From Anniella stebbinsi (lineage: Eukaryota > Chordata > Lepidosauria > Squamata > Anniellidae): a stretch of 64,000 bases of DNA. The stretch lies in NCBI GenBank assembly GCA_029215795.1, contig JARDYH010000003.1, positions 64,550,109 through 64,614,108 of the forward strand, in the 5' to 3' direction. Below, one piece after another: positions 11,044-22,335 of the stretch (its first letter is position 1; each line of letters begins with the position of its first letter). Below the pieces are notes generated by a model, which was given only the letters and a program-made list of their open reading frames with translations, was not told the origin of the DNA and searched no databases. The position numbers were made by a program, and so were the translations under genes.

Positions 11044-11767
11044 TTTTTCATGAAAATTGTGGGCTCTGTTGCTGAGCTCTGAGCCTTTCCTACGGTTTAA
11101 GTGTAGTCCTACATGTATTATACAACCACACATGTAAGGGCGACAAAGCTGTGATCAGCTGCTGCTTCTTGCTGAGAGTATACGCAGGTTTGCTGCTGCA
11201 TAAGTTATGAAATCCACTACAGTTTTGTTATCAGGTGGCAGCATGTATCACACAGAAAAAAGGAGAATGCTCAGCTCTCATGTTCTGCCACATCTTGCGC
11301 CAGCATGAACTTGAAAAAGGTCCTCTTCTCAAGCACACAAATCCAAAAGATAACACGCTACAACCAGGCTGCTAAAACAAGCAACACCAACTTTGGTAGC
11401 TGGACTGCCTTCCTGTTCATAGTTGCACCATAAATATCTGGTAGTCGACCTTCCCATATATTATAAGTAATGCCATGCCACAGTGCACAGGCTAGTTCTT
11501 CCTTCATCAAAGCAGTGCCGTAAATTAGTTTTCCTGGATCGATTGGATTTTAGTACTTCATTTCTCACATGTGCTACGTATATCTCATGCATCCCACTGT
11601 TCAGATCTTTCGATAAAACATGAATTGGAACTTTATAAGAGGCTTGATAATTGATTTCGAGCTTGGTTCAGTTTCCCCTTTTGGAGAACTTGGCCTTGAG
11701 GTCTTTCTCCTCCCCCACCCCCCATTTTATTTTTGCAAACAACAACAACCCCCCCCCCCAAAAGCAG
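11044..11767. other. Anonymous sequence
   Basis: No gene or clear repeat recognised. Confidence 0.35.
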
Positions 11768-11826
11768 TTAACACTGCAGTCCTATAAATGTCTACTCCTG
11801 GGTAAGTGGTATAAGATTGTAGCCTA
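11768..11826. repeat. Short repeat of the ACTCAGAAGTAAGTCCCATTG family, deleted copy
   Basis: Holds GCAGTCCTATAAATGTCTAC joined directly to CTGGGTAAGTGG and TAAGATTGTAGCCT. The middle of the repeat is missing. Confidence 0.55.
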
Positions 11827-12206
11827 GTTTTTCCATTCCAAGTTTCAGTGAATATGCTGTTTCTTCACATTTGTAGATAAAGAATGGATAGTCAGTGCTG
11901 AGAATGTTCTACAGATCATATATGGTACTTCCCTGAGGTGGCCGATGCAGAAGAAGGCGGGGCTCCAGCACTTCATTAAGTGTGTAAGGCAGGGTATTTC
12001 AGCAGGTGTACCTTGCATGACAAGATCCACCTGCTAAAATTCCTATTCTTTCCAATTACTAAGGGGGGGGGAGCCCTATTCTCCTTTGCATTTGGCCACC
12101 CTAACATGTCACCCCAGTTCCTGCTACAGAAATATATGTGTATTGCCTGGTAGATTCATAGTTTCCCTCTTCTTGCAACTGATTTATTTTCATTCCTGGA
12201 GTGTTG

Positions 12207-12290
12207 AACTGTACAATCTTATACATGTCTACTCAGAAGTCAGCTCAACGGATTTAATTGAGGCTTACTCCCAGATAAATGGGTGTCAGG
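12207..12290. repeat. Short repeat of the ACTCAGAAGTAAGTCCCATTG family
   Basis: Includes ACATGTCTACTCAGAAGTCA and GAGGCTTACTCCCAGATAAA, close to the family pattern. Confidence 0.65.
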
Positions 12291-12329
12291 GCTAAACAAG
12301 ATGAGATGCAGAACATCCATGATTAGACA

Positions 12330-12720
12330 TCATAAGAAGAGCCATGCTGGATCAGATAGAGGTTCCATCTAGTCCAGCTTTCTGTTTACACCATGGCCAA
12401 CCAGGCATTGACCAGGGGCCCACAAGCAGAACATGGTGCAACAGCAACCTCCCCCCATGTTCTCCAGCAACTGCTGTATATAGACTTACTGCCTCTGATA
12501 CGGAAGTAGCACATAACTATCATGACTACTGACCATTGATAGCCTTCTCCTCCAGGAATTTATCCAATCCCCTTTTAAAGCCATCCAAATTGGTGGCCAT
12601 CACCTGTGGTAGTGAATTCCATAGTTTAACTATGCATTGTGTGAAGAAGCACTCCCTTTTATCTGTCCTGAGTCTCCCACCAATCAGCTCCATGGGATGA
12701 CCCTGGGTTCTAGTATTATG
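12330..12720 (-). mobile_element. CR1-like LINE 3' part, antisense (left piece)
   Basis: The minus strand encodes a LINE C-terminal motif (RECFFTQCIVKLWNSLPQ) preceding the 3' region with the antisense marker CATGCTGGATCAGATAGAGG. The element resumes at 13041 after a foldback insertion. Stops show it is inactive. Confidence 0.7.
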
Positions 12721-13040
12721 TAGGCTGACCATATGAAAAGGAGGTCAGGGCTCATGTAACTTTAACAGTTGTAGAGAAAAGGGAATTTCAGCCAGTGTCA
12801 TTTGTATGCAATTAGTTCCTAGTGAAATTCCCTCTTCATCACCACAGTTAAAGTTGTAGGCACTATACTAGAGTGACCATATACAAAAGAAGGCAGGGCC
12901 CCTGCAACTTTAACTGTTGTGATGAAGAGGGAATTTCACCAGGAACTAATTGCATACAAACGACACTGGCTGAAATTCCCTTTTCTCTACAATGGTTAAA
13001 GTTACATGAGTCCTGTCCTCCTTTTCATATGGTCAGCTTA
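12721..13040. mobile_element. Dimeric foldback MITE nested in a LINE
   Basis: The ends are TAGGCTGACC and GGTCAGCTTA. The 320 bp follow the same two-arm plan as at 5291, in the opposite central orientation (GGCACTATACTAGAGTGACC in the middle). It interrupts an antisense LINE, so it inserted later than that LINE. The target duplication is unclear because the flanks have diverged. Confidence 0.85.
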
Positions 13041-13240
13041 GATGAGAGAGGGAGAAAAATGTCTCCCTGTCCACATTCTCCACACCATGCATCATTTTGT
13101 ACACCTCTATCATGTCTCCCCTTACCCTCCTTTTTCCAAGCTAAACAATCCTAGCTGTTGTAACCTTCCCTCCTAGGGGAGATACTCTAGGCCCTTGATC
13201 ATTTTAGTTGCCCTTTTTCCCGCTCTACAATATCTTGATG
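13041..13240 (-). mobile_element. CR1-like LINE 3' part, antisense (right piece)
   Basis: GAGAGGGAGAAAAATGTCTC, CACCATGCATCATTTTGTAC and CCAAGCTAAACAATCCTAGC continue the LINE broken at 12720. Confidence 0.7.
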
Positions 13241-13463
13241 TGTTCCCCCCCAAGCTTAAAGCAGCCACAGGGAAGGGGGCAATTAGACAGGGGCCATGCC
13301 ACTGGGGGAAGGGAGTTAATCTTTTTTCCTTGTACTTGAAAGTTGCCCTCAAAGTTGCTATTAGCTTCAGTGGGGCACAGACAGGTATCCTTATTGTACC
13401 ACTACTTCCTCCCACACCCTGCTGCTGTGACCATAGGGACTGTTGCTTGTTGCTGTTGTCTAT

Positions 13464-13818
13464 GGCCTCCTCCACACGAGATGTTTAATGAGCCTTGAAG
13501 GCTCATTATAAATTTTACCTCCACACCAGCGGAGCGCAAAACGGGCGTACAGGCGCGTTATCTCCCCGATAATGCGCATTTTCGAATGCGCGTTAAATAG
13601 CGACTTTTATTTTGCTCCGGCCGTTAAAGCGCATTTTCGCTGTGTGAACAAGCGATTATGCGCATTAACGTCTTCTAAAGCGCTTTTTGGACATCAATTA
13701 ATGCGCTTCGCCGCCTCTCGCCGCCTCCCGTGCAGAGGGATTAGCCGTAAATGCGCCTCCGCGATAATGCGCATAATCGCCGAACCGGGCGCAAAAGCGC
13801 ATCCTTGTGGAGGGGGCC
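13464..13818 (+). mobile_element. CpG-rich MITE with AATGCGC motifs, copy 1
   Basis: This 355-bp element has inverted ends (GGCCTCCTCCACAC at the left, GTGGAGGGGGCC at the right) and is flanked by TAT at 13461-13463 and 13819-13821, a 3-bp target duplication. The interior is full of AATGCGC, GCGCATT and GCGCTTT motifs and many CpG dinucleotides. It contains a subterminal hairpin, TAATGAGCCTTGAAGGCTCATTA. An 82-codon open stretch across it recurs in the second copy at 35499, but it is made of the repeated motifs and has no protein-family features, so I do not call it coding. Confidence 0.9.
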
Positions 13819-13928
13819 TATATCTGCGTATGGCTCAACTCCCATGGCCCTTTCCTCATAGGATCCTTTTGCTCATAGGATGAGTGAAGGGCTATCTTAG
13901 GGGGAGCATGTGTCCTCTTTTGCAGAGG

Positions 13929-14012
13929 TACACCAAGAAGAGAAACAAGTTCTGAGGATGCAAGAATGAATTTATTTTTGCATCCTGAGAACTTGTTTCT
14001 CTCCTTGGTGTA
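13929..14012. repeat. Compact hairpin, 35-bp arms and 14-bp loop
   Basis: The arm starting TACACCAAGAAGAGAAAC pairs with the arm ending TTTCTCTCCTTGGTGTA at 33 of 35 positions. The size is like a microRNA precursor or a tiny foldback element. Nothing shows that it is transcribed. Confidence 0.7.
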
Positions 14013-14932
14013 TCTACTTTGAATGTTCACTTCCCTCCGCTTTTTTCTCTTTTATAGAGAACAGTCCTCTATTTGAAGACCTGCCAGAAGACTGTCTGTT
14101 TTGAAGACACCTCTGCTTGAAGGACAGTCCAGTCCAAGTCTGGTTTAAAGATAAAGAGCCATCAGAAGGAAGAGCTGGGCCTTTCAGTTGCCCCTAAATA
14201 GCACTGGGATAGCAGACTGAGCAAGGCACACAGGTTACACATTATAGTGAGACCTACTGTATTTCTATTTGTATTACAATAATTTCTAAATCTGCACCTA
14301 TACATATAAATTACACTATGCATACTTTATGCAAATTAGGGTCCTATTTTTATTTACATTTTTGGGTGATACATTTCCTCTTTTTTAGACATTCTTTAAA
14401 GTGCCATGCTACAGCCATTGCGTGGAGAACAAAAAACTGAAACCAAACAGTGAATCAGGTTGCATGTGTGAACCAGCCACAGAACAGCAAAAAATCAACC
14501 ACGCTGACTGAGACTGGGAAGCCTTCATGGGATAATTACCTCTTCCATTGAAAAGGAGTCTCACAAACAGTGCTGTGGTGTTTTATGACAGCAGGAGACC
14601 ATCCTGTGAGATTATGTTCTTTTCCCTTAATTTTTTTCTCTTGGAAGGTTTTATGAGGATTGGGTACAGCTGTGCCTCATCAAGGCTCTTCTTGTTAGAC
14701 ATTATAAGGGACCTGATTAGTTTAGAGCCTGATTCAGCTGCTGCTTTGGGAGACCTTGGCCCTGCTCTTCTTCATTCACAGATTTCAAGATAGAGCATTT
14801 ATATTCAGTATATTCAGTTCCCAGCAGCTAATAGATTCACACACAGTGTACTTTGCCTCCACCTTCCCACTCTGGGAATTATTTGTGTAATTCCTAATAA
14901 ATTAGCAGTTTCCAGCATCTCCCTATAATATG
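14013..14932. other. Anonymous AT-rich sequence
   Basis: No gene or clear repeat recognised. Confidence 0.35.
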
Positions 14933-14957
14933 CTCTCTCTCTCTCTCTCTCTCTCTC
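14933..14957. repeat. (CT)n microsatellite
   Basis: Uninterrupted CT dinucleotide run. Confidence 0.95.
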
Positions 14958-15289
14958 AATTAAGATATATAGCAGCACAAACGTGCCTAGCAGTACTTGA
15001 AATTCTCAAGCAAGGTTGTTGCATTGCCAGATTTGAGGCTGAATGATAAATCCCCTAATCCTAATAAAAGCAGGCAGAACTGAGCAAACGGCAGCCAACA
15101 GAGAGCAATTTGATGTTTCGCCTGAAAATAATCTAGATAGAATCCTTGAAAGGATAGATTTATGAAGGCATCTTCCAAGGCTGGCCCTACCATTAGGCAG
15201 AGTAAGGTGGGCACCTTGAGCATCGGATGCTACAGTCAGGTGCTACAGGAAAGAAGGGTATGTGGCAAATGCCTTCCTGCCCTCAGGTG
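14958..15289. other. Mostly anonymous; GGCTGGCCCTACC repeat fragment at the right
   Basis: AAGGCTGGCCCTACCATTAG near 15178 resembles the end of the repeat seen at 29077-29585. Otherwise nothing is recognised. Confidence 0.35.
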
Positions 15290-15420
15290 AACATGGGAAG
15301 CTGCCTTATACTGAGATACACCATTGATCCATCTAGCCCAGTGGCAGTGGCTCTCCAGAGTTCCAGGCAGGATTTCTTCCCTAGACTATGACAAATCCAG
15401 TTTTAGGGAAGGTTCCTAAA
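15290..15420 (-). repeat. tRNA-related SINE fragment, antisense
   Basis: Contains GGAAGCTGCCTTATACTGAG, CATTGATCCATCTAGCCCAG and TGGCTCTCCAGAGTTCCAGG, the usual tail-to-middle order of a common squamate SINE read in antisense. Confidence 0.6.
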
Positions 15421-15949
15421 ACCCAGCTCTACACATCCAGAAGAATTGAGGTGGTAGACACTCAAGGGTTATGTCATTGTATTTCTGAGTTCAGAAATAC
15501 AAGTGTCAAGTGTTCATAATGCTCACCTCAAATTCAATATGTTATGAACCTAATTTCCCCCCTAAGTTTGGAAAAATGGCTTGGCTAACTTCTGAACCAA
15601 TCTGATGTGAACTGGCTGGAGCGCAGTTTGCATCAGATCAATAATGCTGAAATGGTCTGTGCTAATTCAGACTGCAGGTGGGTGGACAAACAGTTTTTGA
15701 ATGCTCCCTTCTGTTAAAAACTCCCTTGAGATAAAAACATTGGAACAGCATTGAGAAAGGTTCTATTTTAACCCTCCGTCAGCTGCATGCATTTTCTGTT
15801 CGCTGGGAGTTGTTACTAGGGAAGAGCTTAAAACATACACACACAACAACAACATTGCCCACCTGCCATCACAAGTGGTACAGCCCTTTCTATCACCACA
15901 GCCCTCTGCCACTTCATTCTCTTGCATGTGTAGACTAGCCCATGGATGA
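15421..15949. other. Anonymous sequence
   Basis: No gene or clear repeat recognised. Confidence 0.35.
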
Positions 15950-15957
15950 TCCAAAAC

Positions 15958-16276
15958 TAGGCTGACCATCGGAAAAGGAGGACAGAACTCATATAACTTT
16001 AACAGTTGTAGAGAAAAGGGAATTTCAACCAGTGTCATTTGTATGCAATTAGTTCCTGGTGATATTCCCTCTTCATCACAACAGTTAAAGTTGCAGAGCC
16101 CTGCCTTCTTTTGTATATGGTCACTCTAGTATAGTGCCTGCACCTTTAACAGTTGTGATGAAGAGGGAATTTCACCAGGAACTAATTACATACAAATGAC
16201 ACCTGCTGAAATTCCCTTTCCTCTACAACTGTTAAAGTTATATGAGCCCTGTCCTCCTTTTCAGATGGTCAGCCTA
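15958..16276. mobile_element. Dimeric foldback MITE with perfect 8-bp target duplication
   Basis: The ends are TAGGCTGACC and GGTCAGCCTA, and the body is the same two-arm palindrome as at 5291. TCCAAAAC flanks it exactly at 15950-15957 and 16277-16284. An 8-bp duplication with TAGG ends is the signature of the hAT superfamily. It is non-coding and presumably moved by a transposase supplied elsewhere. Confidence 0.92.
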
Positions 16277-16284
16277 TCCAAAAC

Positions 16285-16717
16285 TAGGAAATGCACTGAA
16301 CTTTGAATATTAGCTTCAAACTCTTTAATTCTCCTCTCCCAACTGAAACAAAGCCAAAGAGCACAATTTGATGCCCATTTAGATAGGAACAACTCATACA
16401 ACTCCCAGCATACCCCAGACAGCCATGATGCCTCAGTCTGCCTAATGGTAGCACTGGTCCAGCTGGCTGGGGAATACTGGGAGTTGTATGATTTTTTTTT
16501 TCTGTCTAAGCATGCATAGAATTTTGCCCTAAGGATTGTATGTAAGTGCACTTCTTCTTGAGGCTGGCCCAAGACATTTTGCTGCCTGAGGCAGAACATG
16601 AAATAGCACCCCCTTCTCCAGGCAAGGTGCATAGTACCTAAGGCCAGTCAGATTATTTTGGCACCTGAGGCAAAAAAATCCACAAACACCTCTCCCCATT
16701 TTTAGCAGTAAGAATAC
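16285..16717. repeat. Mixed short repeat fragments
   Basis: ACAACTCCCAGCATACCCCA (near 16390) and ACTGGGAGTTGTATG (near 16478) form two arms of a palindrome. GCTGGCCCAAGACATTTTGC at 16563 belongs to the repeat also seen at 29077. The pieces are too degraded for exact boundaries. Confidence 0.45.
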
Positions 16718-16720
16718 AAT

Positions 16721-17141
16721 AGCCGGGTTCACACAACACACTAACCTACCATGGGTTAGTGTGTTGTTTGAACGCAGCATGTTTTTCACAGAGTGGTTTA
16801 ACGTGTCATTTAAACACAGTGTGTTTTCTGCAGAGCGATTATCTTGTTATCTGAACACAGCAAATTTTCCACAGGGTGGCTTGTTATCCATGCAGTGTGG
16901 ATTATTTTTCTTGAACATGCACCTTGAGAACCTATGGCTTGTTGTTGGGTTATTCAGAATGTTGTTGGTAACTGTATGGTTACCAAACAATCCAGCGGAA
17001 AACATACTACATTCAGATAACATGATAATCTACCCCTATGGAAAAAGCACTGTGTTTTGTCAACATGACAAAACATCACAATAACTCACGGTTTAACAAC
17101 AACCCACCCTAGGTGGGTTAGTGTGTTGAGTGAACCCAGCC
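16721..17141. mobile_element. Non-autonomous DNA transposon, GGYYGGGTTCAC ends, 3-bp duplication
   Basis: The left end AGCCGGGTTCACACAACACA and the right end TTGAGTGAACCCAGCC are inverted, and the inner CTAACC/GGTTAG blocks are also paired. AAT flanks it at 16718-16720 and 17142-17144 if the first A is a mutated G. It has no open reading frame of interest. Confidence 0.8.
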
Positions 17142-17199
17142 AATAAAAATAAATGAAATAACTACCAATCTTTTCATGATGCCTCAATCTGCCCAATGG

Positions 17200-17360
17200 T
17201 CGGCCTGGCTCAGCTTCCTCTCATTCATCCCTTTTTTCCCTTTCCATTCTGCCCCTCCCTTGTTGATCTTTAGATTGTGAGCATCTTGGGGCTGTCATTT
17301 GCTGATGTAATTAAGTGCCATGTACATTGATGGCCCTGTCTAAATAAAACAATTGTAGTA
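17200..17360 (+). repeat. LINE-type 3' end fragment
   Basis: TTTAGATTGTGAGCATCTTG, then TGTACATTGATGGCCCTGTC and TAAATAAAAC follow the layout of an amniote LINE 3' UTR. The family is not resolved. Confidence 0.45.
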
Positions 17361-18359
17361 ACTTATTTTTCCCATATCATTGCTAATAAATATAGTACAC
17401 ATTCAAATAAGCCATCAGTAAAAGAATGTGAATAGCTAGCTCACAAGAAGATACTTGAGGCAGGTGAAATACAATGTTAGCCATTAAGAAAGAATTCACC
17501 CACTTAATGATGTATCCTTACCACCTTGAAACAAGGTCTTAATTTGGATGTGCTTACTTTGAGTTTACTTTGATGCTTGATGTTGAACATCAAGGTCTGG
17601 GGGAAAATGTTTGATAATGCAAATGGCTTTAGTGAGCCATTGTGTTAACTCCTATAGAGTCAAATATATGTTTGCTTTAATTGAGGCATGGTAGGATTTG
17701 TAGCATGATCGAAAGATGAAAACAGCCCAGATTAATGACTCCTTTCAGTCCATGTTCTGACAGCCTCCTTTTCAAAGCACCAGTATTACCCACTTAAAAA
17801 GTGGAAATCTGCCAACATTTGACATGCTGCTGCTGCTGCTTTTGACATGCCAGATGGCACTAAAAATTCAAAATATTTCCTATAACAGCTGTATCTTTGA
17901 CAACAAATTAATACATACAGAATCTTCCATGGCTGTATGCAGGCCATATCATCCAGATTTCTTGGTTGAATGTCTAATGCAACAAGGTATTTTAGAGTTA
18001 AAACATATCTGATCAGCTTAGCACTGAATGTCAATCATGTGTCTATCTGGTTTTCAAAACCAGATGCAAAGCCTGGTGTCTTTAGTTTAGCAGCTGCTCT
18101 GATAAGACTGTAAAATACACCTTCCCCTAGAGTGACAATAAATGTGTTAACACTTTCTTGCAACTAGCCCTTTTCTAAAGCTCGTTAGCTTCTTGCCTCA
18201 AGCTCTGTCTTTATGTATTTGGTGACATAAATCTTACAAGCATCCTTGACCAGAAAAAACTACTCTTCAAAGTCAGGATAGTTCAATTTGGTATTTTTAA
18301 TATCCTACCTTTGATGCTAGAGAAAAGAAAATCTGTTTTAAAAAGAGGAAAAACTACCA
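17361..18359. other. Anonymous AT-rich sequence
   Basis: Nothing recognised. A short (TGC)n stretch lies at about 17824-17842. Confidence 0.35.
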
Positions 18360-18448
18360 GTGCAATTCTATACATATCTACTCTGAAGTAAACCCCATTG
18401 AATTCAATGGAGCTTACTCCCTTAACTGGGTTTGGGATTGCAGCTTTG
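18360..18448. repeat. Short repeat of the ACTCAGAAGTAAGTCCCATTG family
   Basis: The best copy in the window: AATTCTATACATATCTACTC, GAAGTAAACCCCATTGAATT and CAATGGAGCTTACTCCC in order. Confidence 0.75.
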
Positions 18449-18635
18449 AGTTTAGATTAGACATTACTGCCTGTGTGTCAAACATCCATAAATTTGGTTG
18501 CTGTTAACTAGCATAACCATTCAGCCTGCCTAAACAAAAGTATTTTAATTATATACATTTAAGCTAGTTTTATCCTGCTGAAGTCAATAGTACTAGTGAA
18601 CCAGACCTAAACATATTTTAAGAAGTTTATATCCT

Positions 18636-18641
<6 letters not shown>

Positions 18642-18682
<41 letters not shown>
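18642..18682. repeat. (AT)n microsatellite
   Basis: About 20 uninterrupted AT units. Confidence 0.95.
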
Positions 18683-18685
<3 letters not shown>

Positions 18686-18923
18686 GGCATTACAAAAGTG
18701 GTTAAAGAAAACAAATAAATAAATATAATGAAATAAGATTATCAGAACAATTTAAAATAGAATTACACCAAAACAGTAAAAATTCAGCAGCTAAATTTGT
18801 AAAAGTAATAAATAAAATCTCAGTAGCAATAAGCAAAATACCAAGCGTTAAAAGCTTGGCTAGATCTACAATGCCGCTTTATAGTGGTACTGAAGTGGTA
18901 TTGATAATTGTTGGGGCACAATC

Positions 18924-19095
18924 TAGGGTGACCATATGAAAAGGAGGACAGGGCTTCTGTATCTTTAACAGTTGCATAGAAAATGGAATTTCAGCAGGTG
19001 TCATTTGTATGCATGCAGTACCTGGTGAAATTCCCTCTTCATCACAACAATTAAAGCTGCAGGAGCCCTGCCCTCTTTTGTATCTGGTCACTCTA
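18924..19095. mobile_element. Monomeric form of the foldback MITE
   Basis: The ends TAGGGTGACCATATGAAAAG and GGTCACTCTA bracket 172 bp that correspond to one half of the dimers at 5291, 12721 and 15958. No clear 8-bp duplication survives. It shows what the ancestor of the dimers looked like. Confidence 0.8.
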
Positions 19096-19689
19096 GCTGT
19101 ACTACAGTGACCAGAGCTATACAGATAAGCTGCCTTTTGGTATGCATTCCTCCCTTCCCCCCACCCCATTATGCTTCCATTATTGAACATAATCACTATT
19201 GTTCATGAGGGAAGGACTGCAAGAAAGCATAATGCTGTATAATCTGCACAATGCCTGATTTTTTACTTATGAAACTGAATACAGAGCAGGAATTTAAGAA
19301 CTGTTTGTTTGCTCACCTACCTTTGTCATCACCAGGTATTCTGCTTGGAGAAGTAGTTGCTCTTATTACAAGCACATGTTGTACTCCATTTTCACAGGAA
19401 CAATTGCAAGCTGCACATTTGGCATACCCAGTTCAACAATGGGTCCCAGCGGCTGCTCAGAGACACATATGCTGCACCCTTGTTAATGCGCTAAGCACAT
19501 ATTCAGTGCCTGAATGGGAATCTGCCTGGGAACATCAAGGGAGGAAATGAATGGAATGAAAAATGAAACAAATAAATGAAATAAATATTACAAGATGTTT
19601 TATCATATATCTATATTTATATATTATATAAGTATAGCCTAATGATGCCAAAAGCCTGCCTTATTTTAAAATACATATGAATTTACATT
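19096..19689. other. Anonymous sequence
   Basis: No gene or clear repeat recognised. Confidence 0.35.
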
Positions 19690-20135
19690 AGATTTATTAT
19701 TTTATTCATTCATCTATTACATTTTTATTCTGCCCAATAGCCGAAGCTTTGTAGGTGGTTTACAACGATTAAAACCACAAAGTGAAAGACAACAAAATAC
19801 AAGCAATACAATATAATATAAAAATGTAAATACTACTATATAAAAATAAAGATGAGCAAATGAAAGCTAGCAGTGGTGCAATTTTTTTAATCCAATGTGA
19901 GATATAAAACAAATTGAAAAACTAAAATGCCTGGGAGTATAAAAAGGACTCCACCTGGCACCAAAATGAGTACAATGTAGGTGCCAGGTGGACCTCTCTA
20001 GGAAACTCATTCCACAACTGGGGTGCCACAGCAGAAGAGGTTCTCCTCTTATTAGCCACCCATTTATACGTAAACCTGGCTGGAACATAACCTTTTCCCA
20101 AATTATGACTCAACACTACCCTGCCTAATCACAGA
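19690..20135 (-). mobile_element. L2-type LINE 3' end, antisense
   Basis: The left edge has the antisense 3' tail (TTATTCTGCCCAATAGCCGA, GGTGGTTTACAACGATTAAA). The minus strand further in encodes a LINE C terminus including PQLWNEFPREVHLAPTLYSF, parallel to the copy at 31547-31762. Confidence 0.75.
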
Positions 20136-20264
20136 AAGGAGCCTAGAAATCTGTAGATACATACTCAGGAAGTAGAGGACAGCTGGCAGGGTAAGGAAAG
20201 CTCAGGAGACCACATTTTGGTTCTCGGCATAGATTTTTTTTCACAGATGTAAGCCCCTCTTCCT

Positions 20265-20420
20265 CTCTGGTGGTGGTGATGCTTGTCACATTTATATCCT
20301 ACCTTTCTGCCAGAACAAGGCACTCAGGGCAGCTAACAATAGCAATATTTCTATAAAAACAGAAATGAAATTAAAATGTAAAAACTGACTTAAAACACAA
20401 TTAAAATAAATTAATAGGAA
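20265..20420 (-). mobile_element. LINE 3' UTR fragment, antisense
   Basis: TTTATATCCTACCTTTCTGC followed by AGGCACTCAGGGCAGCTAAC is the antisense of a LINE 3' end (hairpin plus tail). Confidence 0.6.
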
Positions 20421-22254
20421 GAAAAACCACCCAACCAGTTAGGGCCCCCTTCCACAGCATTTCTATGCTTCTTCTATGTATAGTCTCCCCCTTCCCATAT
20501 TCCAGGTATCCTCCTTCTTCTCCAGATTGGTTCCACGTACCAACTGCTTCCTAAACTTTTACGTGGCCAAGCCTACCTGCCACATTCCAGAGCATAGAAA
20601 CATGGACATGTCCAAAATACGGAAAAGAAACAAGGGCAAAGCAAACATTTCACATGAAACAAAATGACTGTTCTATTATTTCAATAATGTATGGAATTTT
20701 GCATAACTTTGCATAAGTATATTCAATTTATGTAAATCTGATTACTTCTATATGCATTACCATGCTAGCATGCCTCTAGGTTGCAGATGGGCAGTGGAAG
20801 GAGAGAATCAGCTCAGGCAAAAGGCCTGTGCTGTGAAGGTTCCAGGGATTGGATGCATGGAAAGAGCACATCCCTTCAAAACTAATGCATGCAGAAACAT
20901 TTGCAAAGTTGCAGAGAACAAAAATGAAGGGCACAGTCAGTTTTACATGGCAATGGCCACTTGTATTCCACCAATGGAGCTGGTGCATGGGAAACCAGAA
21001 ACCATGTTGTACGTAAGTACCTGCAATTGCAGTGATTCGAGTGTTTACAACAGTACTTTATGCAGCTCATTGCTATTACGGGAATAGCAGAAGTTATGCA
21101 CACTAGCGTGTTAGAATATTTTAGGTTCACACAGTACATTCCCTGCAAGATCCCAGGTACCCGTGTGAGCTGCAAACTATTAATGATGAATTGATTGACA
21201 ACCCTGTTTAACACGGTCATTTAAAAATAGTATTAAAAACCCATTGGATCTGCCCATGGTGTTATGTTGTTGGATTACCAAGAGATGTATGCAACAGAAA
21301 GTGTAGGAGGAAAGGATGACAATAAAGGGCACTGAAGTTTGGTAAAACAAGTCTAGACACACACACACCTTTGTTGTTGCTGTTTGATCTTTGCAAATGA
21401 TGTGCATTCTTGGTAGTAGCATGAAGTGGAGCTGGTTGAAAGGCTTTGCCTAGATTAAGCAATGATATCTGGCTTTGGGTCTGGACGGAGCTGTTCAAAG
21501 CATGTGTGTTATTGGTGGCTGTGTTCTTGGGTGTGTGTGGCTATGTGCTTAAGCTGAGAGATAAATGTACCCCAGGCAAGGTATGATTCAGCCTAAGATA
21601 GTGGGGAAATGGGTGAATACCCTAATTGCTGAAGACCAATTCCCTGATACTCCCTTATAAAAGGCTTTTGCAAAAGACTGAATGGGAGAGAAGGCAGAGA
21701 GAGACTGGGTATGATCTGGACAGGAAGCACAGAAGACCATTGATAACAAGAAAAAAGGATTAGACGCAGAAGTGGATGAGTTTCTTCTTGGAGCAGATGA
21801 AGATTCACTCCTATTCTCCCTCTTCCAGAATGAAAGAGATATACAAATCTGTCAGTTTATCACAGTTTATCATTTTCATTTCTTAAATTCTGTTCATTCT
21901 GAAGTTTGAAAATGTTTCCAATTTTAATTTTGGTAAATCACAAGCCTTGAGAGTTTTTTTTTTAATGGTTGCGTGGAAATTATGCATTGATATACACCTT
22001 TTTCTTGCAAGCTATTGCCTTAATATAATGCATTTTAATATTTTCACCCTAAAATACATGTTTTTGTAAGCATTTTTTGATTGGAGAAACTCCATTGCAA
22101 AGATTGGAGAAGTGTAACTGGGTTTCAGTTTTCAGGTTGGCACGAAAATGCGAAATTAATGCAAACCATGAGAGTGCAATCTTGGATAAGCAAAGTCACT
22201 CAAGGTTCAGGTGGGAAACACTGATAAGCAGAACATGGTATGTCACAATAAGGC
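20421..22254. other. Anonymous sequence
   Basis: 1.8 kb without a recognisable gene or transposon. Several 60-110 codon open frames overlap on both strands and look like chance. Confidence 0.4.
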
Positions 22255-22335
22255 TGCAGTCATATACACCTGGGAGTAAGTACCATTGAACATAGTGTAA
22301 CTATCTTCTGAGTAAAATGCAGAGGATTCTACCAC
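22255..22335. repeat. Short repeat of the ACTCAGAAGTAAGTCCCATTG family, inverted
   Basis: CTGGGAGTAAGTACCATTGA and ATCTTCTGAGTAAAATGC give the family order. Confidence 0.6.

Noticed and set aside
10569..11051. 160-codon minus-strand open frame
   Set aside because: It overlaps other open frames and a SINE fragment and has low-complexity lysine at the end. No family resemblance.
12705..13060. Clear target duplication around the nested foldback
   Set aside because: The flanks ATTATG and GATGAGAG allow only a weak 3-bp match, so I did not claim a duplication.
13572..13883. 103-codon open frame, with a similar frame in the second copy at 35389-35745
   Set aside because: The similarity exists because both are copies of the same CpG-rich MITE. 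The residues are produced by repeated AATGCGC motifs and show no protein domain.
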